A DNA stretch of 27,356 nucleotides, taken from assembly GCF_000003605.2 (NCBI RefSeq), contig NW_003126420.1:1-27356 (forward strand), in the 5' to 3' direction. The DNA comes from Saccoglossus kowalevskii (taxonomy: Eukaryota > Hemichordata > Enteropneusta > Harrimaniidae). How positions within the stretch are numbered: position 1 is the stretch's first letter; every line of letters starts with the position of its first letter. Of this stretch, positions 1 through 13,200 are shown one piece after another. The position numbers and the translations under genes were made by a program. A model generated the notes under the pieces. The model was not told the DNA's origin. It saw nothing but the letters and a program-made list of their open reading frames with translations, and did no database searches.

Positions 1-770
1 CAGGATGTGTGACCTTTAGTGGTCATGCATAAAAGTACAGGATGTGTGACCTTTAGGGGTCATGCATAAAGTACCAGTCTGAGAATGTGTGGCCGTTAGG
101 GGCATGCATAAATTACCAGGATGTGTGACCGTTAGGGGCCATGCAATGAGTACTAGGATGTGTGACCTTTAGGGGCCATGCATAAAGTACCAGGAAGTGT
201 GACCTTTAGGGGCCATGCATAAAGTACCAGGATGTGTGACCCTTAGGGGTCATGCATAAAGTACCAGGATGTGTGACCTTTAGTGGTCATGCATAAAGTA
301 CCAGGATGTGTGACATTTAAAGTTCATGTATAACGTACCAGAATACGTGATGTTTGGGGGTCATGCATAACGTACCAGAATGTGTGACCTTTAGGGGCTA
401 TGCATAAAGTACCAGGATGTGTGACCTTTAGAGTTCATGTATAACGTACCAGAATATGTGATGTTTGGGGGTCATGCATAACGTACCAGAATGTGTGACC
501 TTTAGGCGTCATGCATAAAGTACCAGGATGTGTGACCTTTTAACCTACCAGAACGTGTGACCTTTAGGGGTCATGCATAAAATACCAGAATGTGTGACCT
601 TTAGAGTTCATGTATAACGTACCAGAATATGTGATGTTTGGGGGTCATGCATAACGTACCAGAATGTGTGACCTTTAGGGGTCATGCATAAAGTACCAGG
701 ATGTGTGACTTTTAGAGTTCATGTATAAAGTACCAGAATATGTGACGTTTGGAGGTCATGCATAATGTAT
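1..770. repeat. 37-bp minisatellite with a 3-unit (111-bp) higher-order repeat
   Basis: About 21 head-to-tail units of 37 bp run from the left edge. On the plus strand each begins like CAGGATGTGTGACCTTTAG and ends with a CATGCATAAAGTAC-like part. Units up to about 300 are near-uniform, with a few indels. From 302 three variants alternate (GAGTTCATGTATAACGTAC, then a TGATGTTTGGGGG unit, then a CCTTTAGGGG unit), giving a 111-bp period with starts at 302, 413, 524 (truncated), 585 and 696. The array continues past the left edge. It lies in a CTC1 intron and its last unit ends about five bases from the splice donor at 775/776. Confidence 0.95.
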
Positions 771-775
771 CATAC

Positions 776-1212
776 CTGTGATCTGGGCATTATTAAGGCA
801 TACGGTTGACCATTATGAAGGAGATGATACCATTTTATTGTTTCCCCTTGTAAAACTAGCACAGCTTGCCTCTCAGGAAGTGAGTCTTTGTGCTCTAGTG
901 AAGTCTTGTGCACAGAATGTTCTCCATGATGACGAGACTCTCTCGCATTGCCGCTAGGATTAGATGCAGCGTCTCTGTCTGTATCAACTTTTGTTATACT
1001 CTCAATACCCTGCTTACGAGACACAATATCTGGCATTCCAAGAAGAGTCACAGCAACATTACTAGATAACTGGATGGATTTCTCACCATTGACAGTCACT
1101 GGTTTCACATGCAGAAATTGTTTGTCATTGACCACAAATAACTGCACGACATCAGTTGTTGGTTTCATGCCAGTGTGGTTTGTTTCTGGTCTTTCTACAC
1201 TAGTAGATATTG
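776..1212 (-). CDS. CTC1: CTC1 exon 15
   Basis: A 437-nt exon, entered with two bases of a split codon and leaving in phase 0. The acceptor reads CATTCCACAG before CAATATCT, and the donor is CACAG before GTATGATAC. It encodes VQLFVVNDKQFLHV, then a polar, probably disordered stretch, then QAVLVLQGETIKWYHLLHNG and QPYALIMPRSQ. The last part matches the vertebrate CTC1 pattern of a strand, a W-aromatic-x-x-LH-x-GQ-x-Y motif and an end-of-OB-fold strand. Reading on past the donor meets TGA at once, so the splice is needed to continue the protein into exons left of the window. Confidence 0.9.
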
Positions 1213-4200
1213 CTGTGGAATGAGAGATGAAAATATCAATCAATCAATTAATTCTTTCTGATAATCTGAGCAAACAATGGCCAAACTACGTTCACATACT
1301 AGCATAGGGGGTTCAAATAGAAACTATGGTATGTAAATATGGTTACAAGAACTCACAAATAAACATATTTCTAGAAATACAAATGGAAGTGAGTGTGTGA
1401 AAGAAATAGCTAGGGTGTTTCTCTTCACAGAAATGTCCATGGTAATTTGAGATTGTTGACTGATGAATTTCCCAACAATTTCACTTTACTGGCAAAATTC
1501 GAAAACAAATTATTTCTCGCAAATTTAGTATGATCATAGCAAAATTTGTGATTCATCCCATCCGTAAGTCAGTTATTAATCACCGATAGTGTAACTATTA
1601 AATTGTTGTTGTTTCACAAATCACAATATCGCTATGACTCCCTATTTTTGCAGTTGTAGAAGATGTAGGACACTTGCGTGATCTTGTCAAAACTGTACTG
1701 CTCTTGTTGTATTCTCGCTTCCTCTTCAGTGATACAGTGTCATTACATCCAGCATTATCTCGATTTAGTTTCTTGTGGAAATTAACTGCATCAGACATAG
1801 AAAACTGCACATAGCTACGAATTTGTGACTTTTCAATGTACTTGGAGCAGCCCAACTGTTCTACAGACGGAAAGCTGCTGATGAGAAAACGTTCTACCAC
1901 AACTTGGTATCTGTTCAGTCTAAGTAGCTGACCTAAACACCAAGACTTTACATATGGACAGTTGAAACGTCTTGTTTGATTCTGTGACTGAGTGTTCTGG
2001 TATAGGCAAGTTGGATCGCAGGTATGACTGTGATCTGAATCGTCAAGATCAGCAATTACACAGTCAATAGAACCAGTCTGGTCCACTAACTGCAAGAGTC
2101 CGGTCTTATTACAGACTTCTAAGTGACCGATGAGCAACTGAGAGAAAAAAAAAACATAGCAAATCTATTACAACCTTGCCTTTCAATTATTTTTAAATTG
2201 GTAAACTGTTAATGGAAGGACGAACACAGTACGTTAGATACAGTAAAATGCTGAAAATGACAAAGCACCTGATATTTTGCTGAATGAAAGAGTCTATCTT
2301 ATGAAAACAATCACTTCCCTATAATGTAAAAGCCGACTGTACACTTGCGATCATTTTGAATTGAAAATAAATGGAACTGAGGTTTATAATCCAAAAATTA
2401 GTTTAGTTACCCCAAATATCCATACAAAAGAAGAGTAAAAATTACATCAAACTTGTTTGCAGTTTTGGTTCTCAATTGAGATTCACAATCTAGAAATTAG
2501 TTTACCGTACTTCCCCAATCATAAGCCCAGGGGCCTGAACATGTAAAATCGGGAAAATTAGGGGATGGGCTTATGCTCGAGGACCACCTCAGAAAAGATA
2601 ATTTGTTGGGGGGTTTAATATTGTAACCATCTTCCCAGCCATGAAAAATTATCCAAATTACATCTTTCATTCACAGTACCGGTCTCGGAGAAATATTACA
2701 TCTTTTACACTTCCCCTGATCACGGTTCTAAGCAAACTATTGAATAAACTGTTTGATAAAAAAGCCTTCCTAACACACCATTTTCTTACCATGGTAAATA
2801 TTTTATTTTACGTCAGTAAAAATACGTGGTCACGACTGTAAAATAGAATTCCTGTGTCACACGCCGCCGCTTACGTGAAAACAATGGAAGGCTTCAAAAG
2901 CAGTCACACCTCGCAGAGGTGTTAAATTTGCCACAACGGACATGAAAACTACGATGGTTGTTACTGTTGTAGTTCGGACACAGAGTTAATTAGCACACAC
3001 GAGATAAACCATAAACATGAATTGATAGTATATGTGAAGAAATAAAGTACATGTTGTGTGACAAGTTCCTCTATCCCTGTCGTGGACAAGAAGTTTGTTT
3101 AACCGCAACCCGGATTCAAACAAACAAAAATGTCTGGCGTTGCTTGACCGAGATAGAGGGGCCGTGTGTAGGCTCAGAAACTAATTACAAGATCTTTATC
3201 ATTATCTTCAGTGTGGAATGTTTTCGATCGTACACAAGCTCTCAAAGCAATTTCCGCCATTGTGTTTTTCAGCATGATTTGACCTGAAACAACTTTATTT
3301 GACAGGTCACATCTTTCGTTAACCAATCAAAATGCTGTGTCATACATATGGAGTTTTCCGATTAAGTAATTTTTTCATCGCAATGCAGAAGTGAATTACC
3401 CTGATGTTAAAATGTGATCTATTAACACTGATTTTGACAAAAAGAAACAATTTTTGCAAATTTTCAAAAGGTAAACTGAGGGTGGGTGAAGTATTTAAGC
3501 CTTTCACGGTCATTAACAAGTCACGTCGAAGAATAGTTTGCTTTTTCACCCCCCATTCAATGGACACAATTATTCAGAAAAGTAAAACGATGTTCAATGA
3601 CCAGGTTTCACAACTTGATGATTACATTTTTGGCGTTTTGAAAACTACTACCAAAAAGAAATATGGACTTCAGTATTGCAACAACGGGGTTCATCGTGAG
3701 TAAATAACAGAATAGAAAAGATGTGAACCATGTTCCGTAAGTTCGCCCGCCATGCACTTTAAAATTAATGCAAAAGCAGGAACCACACCAATAACAATTT
3801 TTATACAATGAATCGACACCCGGTAAAAACACCCTTGGCCTATACTCAGGGATGTCCTAAACTCGTTAAATGTCTAAAACAGAGGGCTGGGCTTATACTT
3901 GGAGAGGGGCTTATGATCGGGGGAGTACGATATTTACCCCAAATATCTATTCAAAAGAAATATTAGATTTTAAAACAGAGTCTACCATTAAATACTAGAA
4001 AGCTATGGTTACTCACCAATGGCGGTTTGAAATCTGCAGGTTCCATGAGGTCATAGCGCCAATATAACGCTTCATTCAAATTTGTAGTCTGTTGCGATAC
4101 TAACAAATCTACAGGTCTCCAGCTTTCTTCTCGAAATGCCATCTTTTCTAGCATTTGTTTAAGTTCAGCCATAGTAGGAATTGTGTACAGATCAGACTAG

Positions 4201-7200
4201 GAATTAAAACAGTTCAGAAAATTGCATAATTTAATGTAATTGCAAGAAAGTTGCTGTGATTTGCTGTAGAGATTCTCAGTAAAATGTTATAAAATTAGAC
4301 AGTTTTCTCAAATTTCATTTCTCTCAAAAATGAAATGAAACCACACGAGCAAATTTAATTGAAATGTACAATGTATCCATTTATGATATGCTAAATATCA
4401 ATGAAAATGATACATGGATGACACTGACATGTATGATGTATGTGCCAAATACGAATGAAAATGGTACATAAATCTTGGAAATATAGTAGTAAGGCCAAAA
4501 AGTCAGGCACACATGATCTGATTTTGAAACAAATTGTCATGGACATGTATAAAGTGTGTGATAAAATTTGAATGAAAACTGACAAAGCATGTCCAAGATA
4601 CCACATATAAAAAAACAACAAGATGCTTGCCAGTCGGCCATCTTTGATCCAATTGCGAAAGAAATTGTCATGGACATGTATCCTAACATGTATAATCTAT
4701 GTACCAAGTTTGAATGAAAACTGACAAAGCATGTCCAAAATACAACATTTTTAAAAAACAAGATGGCTGCCAGTCGGCCATTTTGAATCAAATCGCTAAA
4801 TCACTGCATGTGCACATGTCACATGTACCACATACAGTACTAGGCACATGCAAAAAATGAATGGAATCTGTCCAAAGGATTCTGAAATCCAAACGAGGAC
4901 TAATACCAGAGCAATGATGCATTTTGTGGTATGTGATAAAGGATATCATCATTATTATTTTCAAACGATCCATTACCTGTGGACAAAATTGAAGGAAATA
5001 TCAGGAAGGAAAGACAACCAATCAGTCTGTTTCAATCACTGACAAACATTGGGAAAACTCCAAGATACTGAAAAGTATTGAGAAAATGTTTTCAAACATT
5101 TATGAATAAACCAACCTATGAGAAGTGTGAGAAAATTGCAAAGGTAAGGGTTACCTTGGAAACTGCATCTGATCCAACCACAGAGCATGGATGTCTTGGA
5201 TCAAGAAACTCAGCATATATATTACGAGATAATTTCGGTAATAATGGTTTCTGATCTGATGGAGATGCTATTCTTAATATATTAAAAAAGACACCAGGAA
5301 TATTCTGCTCTGGTCTGAAAAGAAGACAACAAATAATTATTTTAATATACATATAATTTGTTGTTATCACCACTATAATAACAAAAAATAAAAATGATAC
5401 AAACTTATTTGCAGTTTTGGTTCTCAATTGTTAGACACAGTTATCAGAAACTGCTGATCAAAAGTCATTGAATGAAACATCTTGTTATTTTGAACAGTTA
5501 CTTAGGATAATGATTACCATATATCACCTTCTATGTATCATTGTTATACATATGTACTATTATTAGTTAGGCACACATTATTATCACAGTTAGGCAAACA
5601 TTGTTATCAAAGTTAGGCATAATTGTATTTCAATAGTTAGGCAAACATTGTTAGGCATAATTGTTATTCAATAGTTAGGCACACATTATTATCACAGTTA
5701 GGCATATTTGTTATTCAATAGTTAGGCACACATTGTTATCAAAGTTAGGCAGAATTGTTATTCAATAGTAAGGCACACATTTTTATTAAAGTTAGGCATA
5801 ATTGTTATTCAAGAGTTAGGCAAACATTGTTATCACAGTTAGGCAAACACTGTTATTCAATAGTTAGGCATAATTGTTGTCATCAATTAAGCATACTTTG
5901 TTAAAACCAGTAGGTGTACATTGTTATCACTAATTAGCACACAATGTCACCACCAGTTAAGCATAAATTTGTATCACTTGTATGTAAACATTATCAGTTA
6001 AGCACACATTGTTATCTTTAGTTACGCAGACATTATCATCACTAATTAGGCACATATTGTTATCTCCAAGTATGCAGACATTATCATCACTAATTAGACA
6101 CACATTGTTATCTCTGGTTACGCATAATTTATTATCACTAATTAGGCACATATTGTAATCTCTAGTTACGCAGACATTATCATCACTAATTAAGCACATA
6201 TTGTTATCTCTAGTTATGCAGACATAATCATCACTAATTAGACACATATTGTTATCTCTAGTTATACATACATTGTTACCACACTGGTTCAGTTCACTTA
6301 CTTGTTGTGTTTTGGTATATGCATGCCCATTAGCAGCTTTTCACTGAATAAAAAAAAAACATTAGATAACACCGTAAACATTTGACAATGCAAAGTAATT
6401 AAAATCAGCAGATACTACTATATATGAAACACATGTGTATGAATACCAGTCAATGTAACATGTTCACTTTATTGAGTTCTTTAATCAGGTATGAGTAAAT
6501 ACAAAGAGAAAACTAGAAATGGTACTCAATTTAGACTGGTTTTCAATTTACATAGAATTTCGGTGAAGACGGGTTTTACTAGTACATCATCACTATGAAT
6601 GTTGAGAGGGAAACCTGAGGAAAATAAGTAACTTGATTCTAAAGAGACAATCTGTATGTACAACATACCTCAAAATTTGAGGTACAAATTTCTTCTTCAT
6701 CTGGATTGCCATGTCAACCAGCCATTGATAATACACAAGGCTAAGATTATTGGAGTACAACAGGTGCATGTAGACGCTTGTGTTGGTCAGAAATGGCTGA
6801 AAATTAACCATTGAATGCCAAATTTAATAATTTAATAATTCAAGGGTAATCAAAAATTATTTTTCCATTTCGTTGAAAAAGTGAAAAGAAAATTATGTAT
6901 AAACACATAAAAATGTTTCAAAAAAATTATTGCAATCAAGTGAATGAATCGATCTATTACCCTGTATGCTGTCAGTAAAGGTGAGAACTCTGTAATGAGA
7001 ACAGTACTGGGAGTACAACAACACAGTCGAATCCTGGGAATCTATATAAAGATAATATCATGAAATCATCAATTATTCATTTCTGGACAGTAACTTTACA
7101 TATTAAATGATGTCAACATTTCTCAAAGGTTTCCCATAATCTCAGTAAAATACACAAATCTGATTTCTGATTGGGAGTGCCAAGAAAACATGCGTCCAAT

Positions 7201-10200
7201 CAAACAAAAATAAGAATCTACCCAAGGTATAGCAGTGATGATATGGCAGAATAAACAACCCTTACAAATTTAGATAGTGCATGTATATAATGAAAATAAC
7301 AAACATCAACAATGAGTCATTTAACAACTTTCCAAAAAAATTATATGTCTGACATTAATTTCATTATTATTCATCAGATATCTTAAAATTTCCCAGTATC
7401 AAACAATACCTTATTAAGAAATGTGAATTCCGAATGACGAGCAATATTTCAATGATGGCAGACATGTTTCAATAGGAGGTTTATATTTGGCGAGAAAATT
7501 CCATTTATTTTTTAGGTTCCAAGACCAGTACCAAGTGTTCAAGAATTCAAAGACGTATAATTAAATAATTAGATTATTATAAAGATAGTGTACTCATAGA
7601 ATGTTACATATCACTTGATAATCCCGCTGCATGTAATTCAGACATACATACCATTTTGTAAACTTTCAAATGAGCATTGAGAATCTCAACTTTGGCGCCG
7701 ACTCTCATTCCTCTACCTTGGTTTGGACATGGTTGATAACCAATATATAACCTACATGAATACATAATGGTTTGGACATGGTTGATAACCAATATATAAC
7801 CTACATGAAAATATAATGGTTTGGACATGGTTGATAACCAATATATAACCTACATGAAATATAATGGTTTGGATAGGGTTAATAACCAATATATAACCTA
7901 CATGAAATATACTGGTTTGGACAGGGTTGATAACCAATATATAACCTACATGAAATATAATGGTTTGGACAGGGTTGATAACCAATATATAACCTACATG
8001 AAATATAATGGTTTGGACAGGGTTGATAACCAATATATAACCTACATGAAATATAATGGTTTGGACAAGGTTGATAACCAATATATAACCTACATGAAAA
8101 TATAATGGTTTGGACAAGGTTGATAACCAATATATAACCTACATGAAATATACTGGTTTGGACAGGGTTGGAAACCAATATATAATCTACATGAAAATAT
8201 AATGATTTGGACAGGGTTGATAACCAATATATAACCTACATGAAATATAATGGTTTGGACAGGGTTGATAACCGATATATAAACTGCATGAAATATAATG
8301 GTTTGGACAGGGTTGATAACCAATATATAACCTACATGAAATATACTGGTTTGGGGACAGGGTTGATAACCAATATATAACCTACATGAAATATAATGGT
8401 TTGGACAGGGTTGATAACCAATATATAACCTACATGAAATATAATGGTTTGGACAAGGTTGATAACCAATATATAACCTACATGAAAATATAATGGTTTG
8501 GACAGGGTTGGAAACCAATATAATACCTTATTAAGAAATGTGAATTCCGAATGACCAGCAATATTTCAATGATGGCAGACATGTTTCAATAGGAGGTTTA
8601 TATTTGGCGAGAAAATTCCATTTATTTTTTAGGTTCCAATACCAGTACCAAGTGTTCAAGAATTCAAAGACGTATAATTAAATAATTAGATTATTATAAA
8701 GATAGTGTACTCATAGAATGTTACATATCACTTGATAATCCCGCTGCATGTAATTCAGACATACATACCATTTTGTAAACTTTCAAATGAGCATTGAGAA
8801 TCTCAACTTTGACGCCGACTCTCATTCCTCTACCTTGGTTTGGACATGGTTGATAACCAATATATAACCTACATGAATACATAATGGTTTGGACATGATT
8901 GATAACCAATATATAACCTACATGAAATATAATGGTTTGGACAAGGTTGATAACCAATATATAACCTACATGAAAATATAATGGTTTGGACAGGGTTGGA
9001 AACCAATATATAACCTACATGAAATATAATGGTTTGGACAAGGTTGATAACCAATATATAACCTACATGAAAATATAATGATTTGGACAGGGTTGATAAC
9101 CAATATATAACCTACATGAAATATAATGGTTTGGACAGGGTTGATAACCAATATATAACCTACATGAAATATAATGGTTTGGACAGGGTTGATAACCAAT
9201 ATATAACCTACATGAAATATAATGATTTGGACAGGGTTGATAACCAATATATAACCTACATGAAATATAATGATTTGGACAGGGTTGATAACCAATATAT
9301 AACCTACATGAAATATAATGATTTGGACAGGGTTAATAACCAATTTATAACCTACATGAAAATATAATGATTTGGATAGGATTGTTAATCAATATATACA
9401 TAAAGCCATTCATTTACACCTACCGCACTTTACTGTCAAGGTCATACACACCAGCCTCAGAATTAACCACTTCTGTAATGGTTCCCTGAAAGACAAATAC
9501 AATTACTAATACTTTTGACTAGTGACTTTAACTGTGCAGTGCAGATTTACTGGGCAATTTCAGATTCTGTATTCTGGGAATCCAGTGTAAATATCTCCAC
9601 CAGCATCACATAATTGGCTGTAATTAAGTGGTGTGTTAACTGACGTACATTAGTAGTGTTTATATGCACCCTTTACATGCAACTTACATCAAGGGTGTTC
9701 GACAAGGCACATCTATGTAACCGCTGATATACAACATTCTGAATATATTAATATGTGACCTACCAAATATGATCAGACTTGACAATTAAATTGATATACC
9801 TTAGTTTCAGAGTCAATATGTCATGTCATGTCATGTCATGGGTTGGACCAATTTTATGGGGGGGGGGGGGATAGGGGTGATGCTTTATTTTTTATTTCCA
9901 CATCCAGATGCCCATGAATGTGAATTATCCTGCCCTTATTCACTTTACATCAGTAAAATGATACTTACTTTATATGAACACAATGATTCCCGCTGTACAC
10001 TTCCACTAACACTACTAGTATGACTGTAGGATGGGCCTGGCGACTCACTATCACCATGACTACAAGGTGGTGGATCACTATGACATTCTGTAATTTTATC
10101 ATCACATGGTGTATCTGTATTTGGAACATCAATATTTCCTTTACACAAATACCTAGTTTCCAATCTCTGTGGATGACAAAAATAAGTGTTTAAAACCAGA

Positions 10201-13200
10201 TTGGTTTACATTGCACTTATGTAAGATGTTGTCTACAAATTACTTATAAAAGTTGTGTAAACTTGCAATACTGCAATTGGCACTGCTCTCATACAGGTCT
10301 ATTGCCATGACAACATTTAATACAGACACACCTCCTATGAAATGAACTGTCCAAAACACCTCAAGCACGATTCAAAAATATCAGCCAACAAAGCTAGGTG
10401 ATATTGCTTTATTCAAAAAATGTTTTATGATATTTAGCTGTAACTACAGCCATAATTAAACTTTTGTCTTCGTATTACCTTAATCGTAATTTCTTTGCAG
10501 TCTTCTTTACGTATCTTATAAAACTTTGTCTTATTTGTTGCCGCAAATACAGAGTACGCATTATTGCTACCCTGAAATATGTCAACAAGAACATTAAGCG
10601 TCAATCTTACTATAAGAATAATAACTTGTTAGCAAAGTTGGCAGTGCATTTGTTGAGTAGGCAGCCATACATATCAAGCTCACAACATTCTGTGTGTGTG
10701 TGGTACAAACATGCAATAATGCATTCATTTACGGGTGCCTCAAAAGTGAATCTGAGGGCGAGTTGTGAGGGCACGCAGAAGTCATAACACTGATGTCTGC
10801 AGGTTGATCTGCAGGTACATTCTGAGGGCACACAGAAGCCACACAAATCAAGTCTGTGTGTACTGTCAATTCTTTTCTACGTTATCGTTATGAAGTAAGC
10901 CAAGGACCAAAAAAAAAGTTTTGAAAAGTTTTGAAAAGTGACATCATTCATATTTTTGAATGCATCAAAATAAAATAAAACAAAACAATAAGTTGTACGC
11001 CACTTATTTTGAACTGTTAAGCTAAAATTCATCTCTGCTGACAATGTTTGATTAAGCGACGACCACTTGTCATAGATTATGTCTACAAGTTGTGAATGTT
11101 ACATTCCATTGAAGCTGTTGGCCTTCAAGTTGCGAGTTTTTTTCCATGGGTCGATGAAACCAAAATCAATTCGGTATCAATACGTTATTTTAGAATGTTT
11201 TTTATTGGGTTTTGTTTAGATAGTTGGGGTAGCATTACCATATAAACAAGAAGTCCATGGTACAGGTCACGGCGTGGCTTGTGTCGGGGTAAGAAAACAA
11301 CATAGATGCCGTTGACGTTGTGATCATTTTGAGTTTTGACAACAGAGATGAACTCAAATATTGTGTTCAAATATTAATCCAAATACGCAGTCATCGTGAC
11401 TATACATCAAATATACCGCGACCGGTGTTTTGACAATCAGTTAATCAAGTCAGGCGAATGTCTGGTGGTGTTTGGAAGCCCAAACATTTTATTGGGTTGA
11501 ATGTATGCAACTTTTTTGTGCCCGCTGTAAAAATCAGCTACGCTGCCAGTTCACTTGTCATTTTCATACTTCGCTGCTGTTCTTCTAACTGTTCATTTTA
11601 TCATTTTATCGAGTTCGGCATCACCTCCAAAGTTAATACCGTTCACTTTCAGTCAGAGCAGACCAGGTTCACCACGAGTATTATAAAAAGTAAATCCCAT
11701 ATGTTGTAAGATTTGTAACGAATTTTATATTACCGGTAGTTCATTTCTCCTTAATACATTTTGGCAAATTTGTAATATTTTATACTTTTTAAATAATCCA
11801 CAGTCTGACAGTGAAACAAATTCATTGAAAACAGAATGTAGGAGTAGCCACTGAACAAAAGTGTTGATGTGTTTGGTAACAATCTTACGGTTAATCAAAA
11901 ATAGTACAGTCCAACTCATTCAAGATTGTGGACAGCAAACTGAAGATTGCATTCTTTCAACGCCAATCATTAACACCTGAATCGCACCAAGAAATGGTTT
12001 GGGTTTGTAAAATACCAACCGCAATCAAACTTATTTAGATTTCTATCCTCAGAATTGAATGAATACCTAGTCATTATTCATCACCTGGTATCACAAAGTA
12101 TGTATGTTCAATCACGATGTTCTAACAATATTATTTAAGTACACTGAATGTCAGATTGAACATTGGCCTTGACAACTTTTAACCAGGACCTAGCTTCTTG
12201 CTTAATTCGTTCTATTGACATCTCCAAATATTCCCTACTGAAAACCAGTTTTACTGCTAGGTTAATGGATTTTATTTATAGTAATAAAGCAAAAGAATTG
12301 GTATTACACGCAGACTTGTCTTGCGTGGCATCTGTGTGCCCTCAGAACATACACGCAGATCAACACGCAGACATCAGTGTTATGGCTTCTGTATGCCCAC
12401 ACAACTCACCCTCAGATTCACTTTTGAAGAATGACCATAATACCAGGCATTTCCAGAAGGTGACAGCAAGCTAACTAGCCTTCTACTCTTGTTTAAAATA
12501 CCACATTAACTGCTTACTTTTCTAAGAATATTATTTAACTACCTTCTTTCTTGAATCTTCACATATAAACACTCAAAGTTAAAGTCATTGAAAAATGGAT
12601 GGTGAAATGCAAAGCAAAACAATAAATAAAACAGTGAATAAAAAAAGATACAATGGAACCTAGAAAAAAAAATCTAAAACATTACAGAGTCCCCATATAA
12701 CAATACTTAAATGCATTTTATACGTTGCTGATCATGATCTGGTCTGATGACTCACACTTTGAGATAAAAAAAATAAAATTCAAATTTTACTATATGCATA
12801 ATAATGACAGTAAATGTAGCCTATGATGAATGTATTACTCTACCTTACTGACTGTAGTAGGAACAGCATTGGTGAATGCAAACTCTTCTTTCAATCGCAG
12901 AAAATGATACCAATGTGAAAATTGGATACCCTGTATGGATAAGACACGGTTTTATTTTTGTAATTTACAGGCATGCATCGCCTTGCATTACATCTCAAAG
13001 CACACGTTAAACCCAGAGAATATAATTTATTGACTGACAGTTTCAATCAATTAGGTTTCTCTTAACATTTTCATGAATCCTTCAGAAAAGTTTGGAAGGA
13101 TGGAATCGGAAATACAAATGATAAATTTATAAGATAAGGATTGTATAGTACATATATTCATCAACTTGTTTTGTTTTTCTTGCTATTTTATGTTTATTGT

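Larger units (their letters stand above)
7405..9405. repeat. tandem duplication (offset 1117 bp) of a CTC1 exon with its adjoining minisatellite
   Basis: Bases 7405-7780 and 8522-8897 align without gaps at a constant offset of 1117, with about four substitutions. The unit is intron flank, exon 8, then the 48-bp minisatellite. The left copy carries an array of about 800 bp and the right copy one of about 570 bp. The left boundary of the second copy is sharp: array sequence changes to AATACCTTATTAAG at 8522. About 1% divergence means either a recent duplication or two alleles placed in tandem by the assembler. Confidence 0.92.
10740..12425. mobile_element. possible inserted element bounded by 138-bp inverted repeats
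   Basis: The outer ends of the two arms are TCAAAAGTGA and TCACTTTTGA. The 1.41 kb between the arms is richer in CpG (for example GGTCACGGCGTGG and CCGCGACCGG near 11270 and 11420) than the surrounding intron. I find no clear target-site duplication and no transposase in the open frames inside. A non-autonomous DNA transposon with long TIRs is one reading, and two opposed copies of a dispersed repeat is another. Confidence 0.45.

Noticed and set aside
948-1223. 91-codon plus-strand open frame
   Set aside because: It is the antisense shadow of CTC1 exon 15.
3404-3703. 99-codon plus-strand open frame in the transposon-like element as a transposase
   Set aside because: There is no recognisable DDE/D motif or DNA-binding domain, and it is too short. 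It is kept only as a description of the element interior.
5957-6247. 96-codon minus-strand open frame with NNMCLISDDNVCVTRD-like repeats
   Set aside because: It is a translation of the 48-bp dimer repeat in an intron. CTC1 exons 11 and 12 splice across it in phase.
7752-9367. 16-residue repeat peptides on both strands over the 48-bp arrays
   Set aside because: 48 bp is a multiple of three, so frames stay open by arithmetic. 49-bp units and other indels shift the frame within each array, and the arrays lie between CTC1 exons in matching splice phase.
5560-9405. CRISPR-like array
   Set aside because: The repeats are contiguous without unique spacers, the units are diverged, and the context is a spliced eukaryotic gene.
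10464-10787. 107-codon plus-strand open frame
   Set aside because: No family signal; it runs into the inverted-repeat arm and is inside a CTC1 intron on the other strand.
12163-12474. 103-codon plus-strand open frame with duplicated ASVCPQN/ASVCPHN as a small secreted protein
   Set aside because: The Cys-containing repeats fall in the inverted-repeat arm and mirror its DNA sub-repeats. There is no signal peptide and no family match that I recognise.
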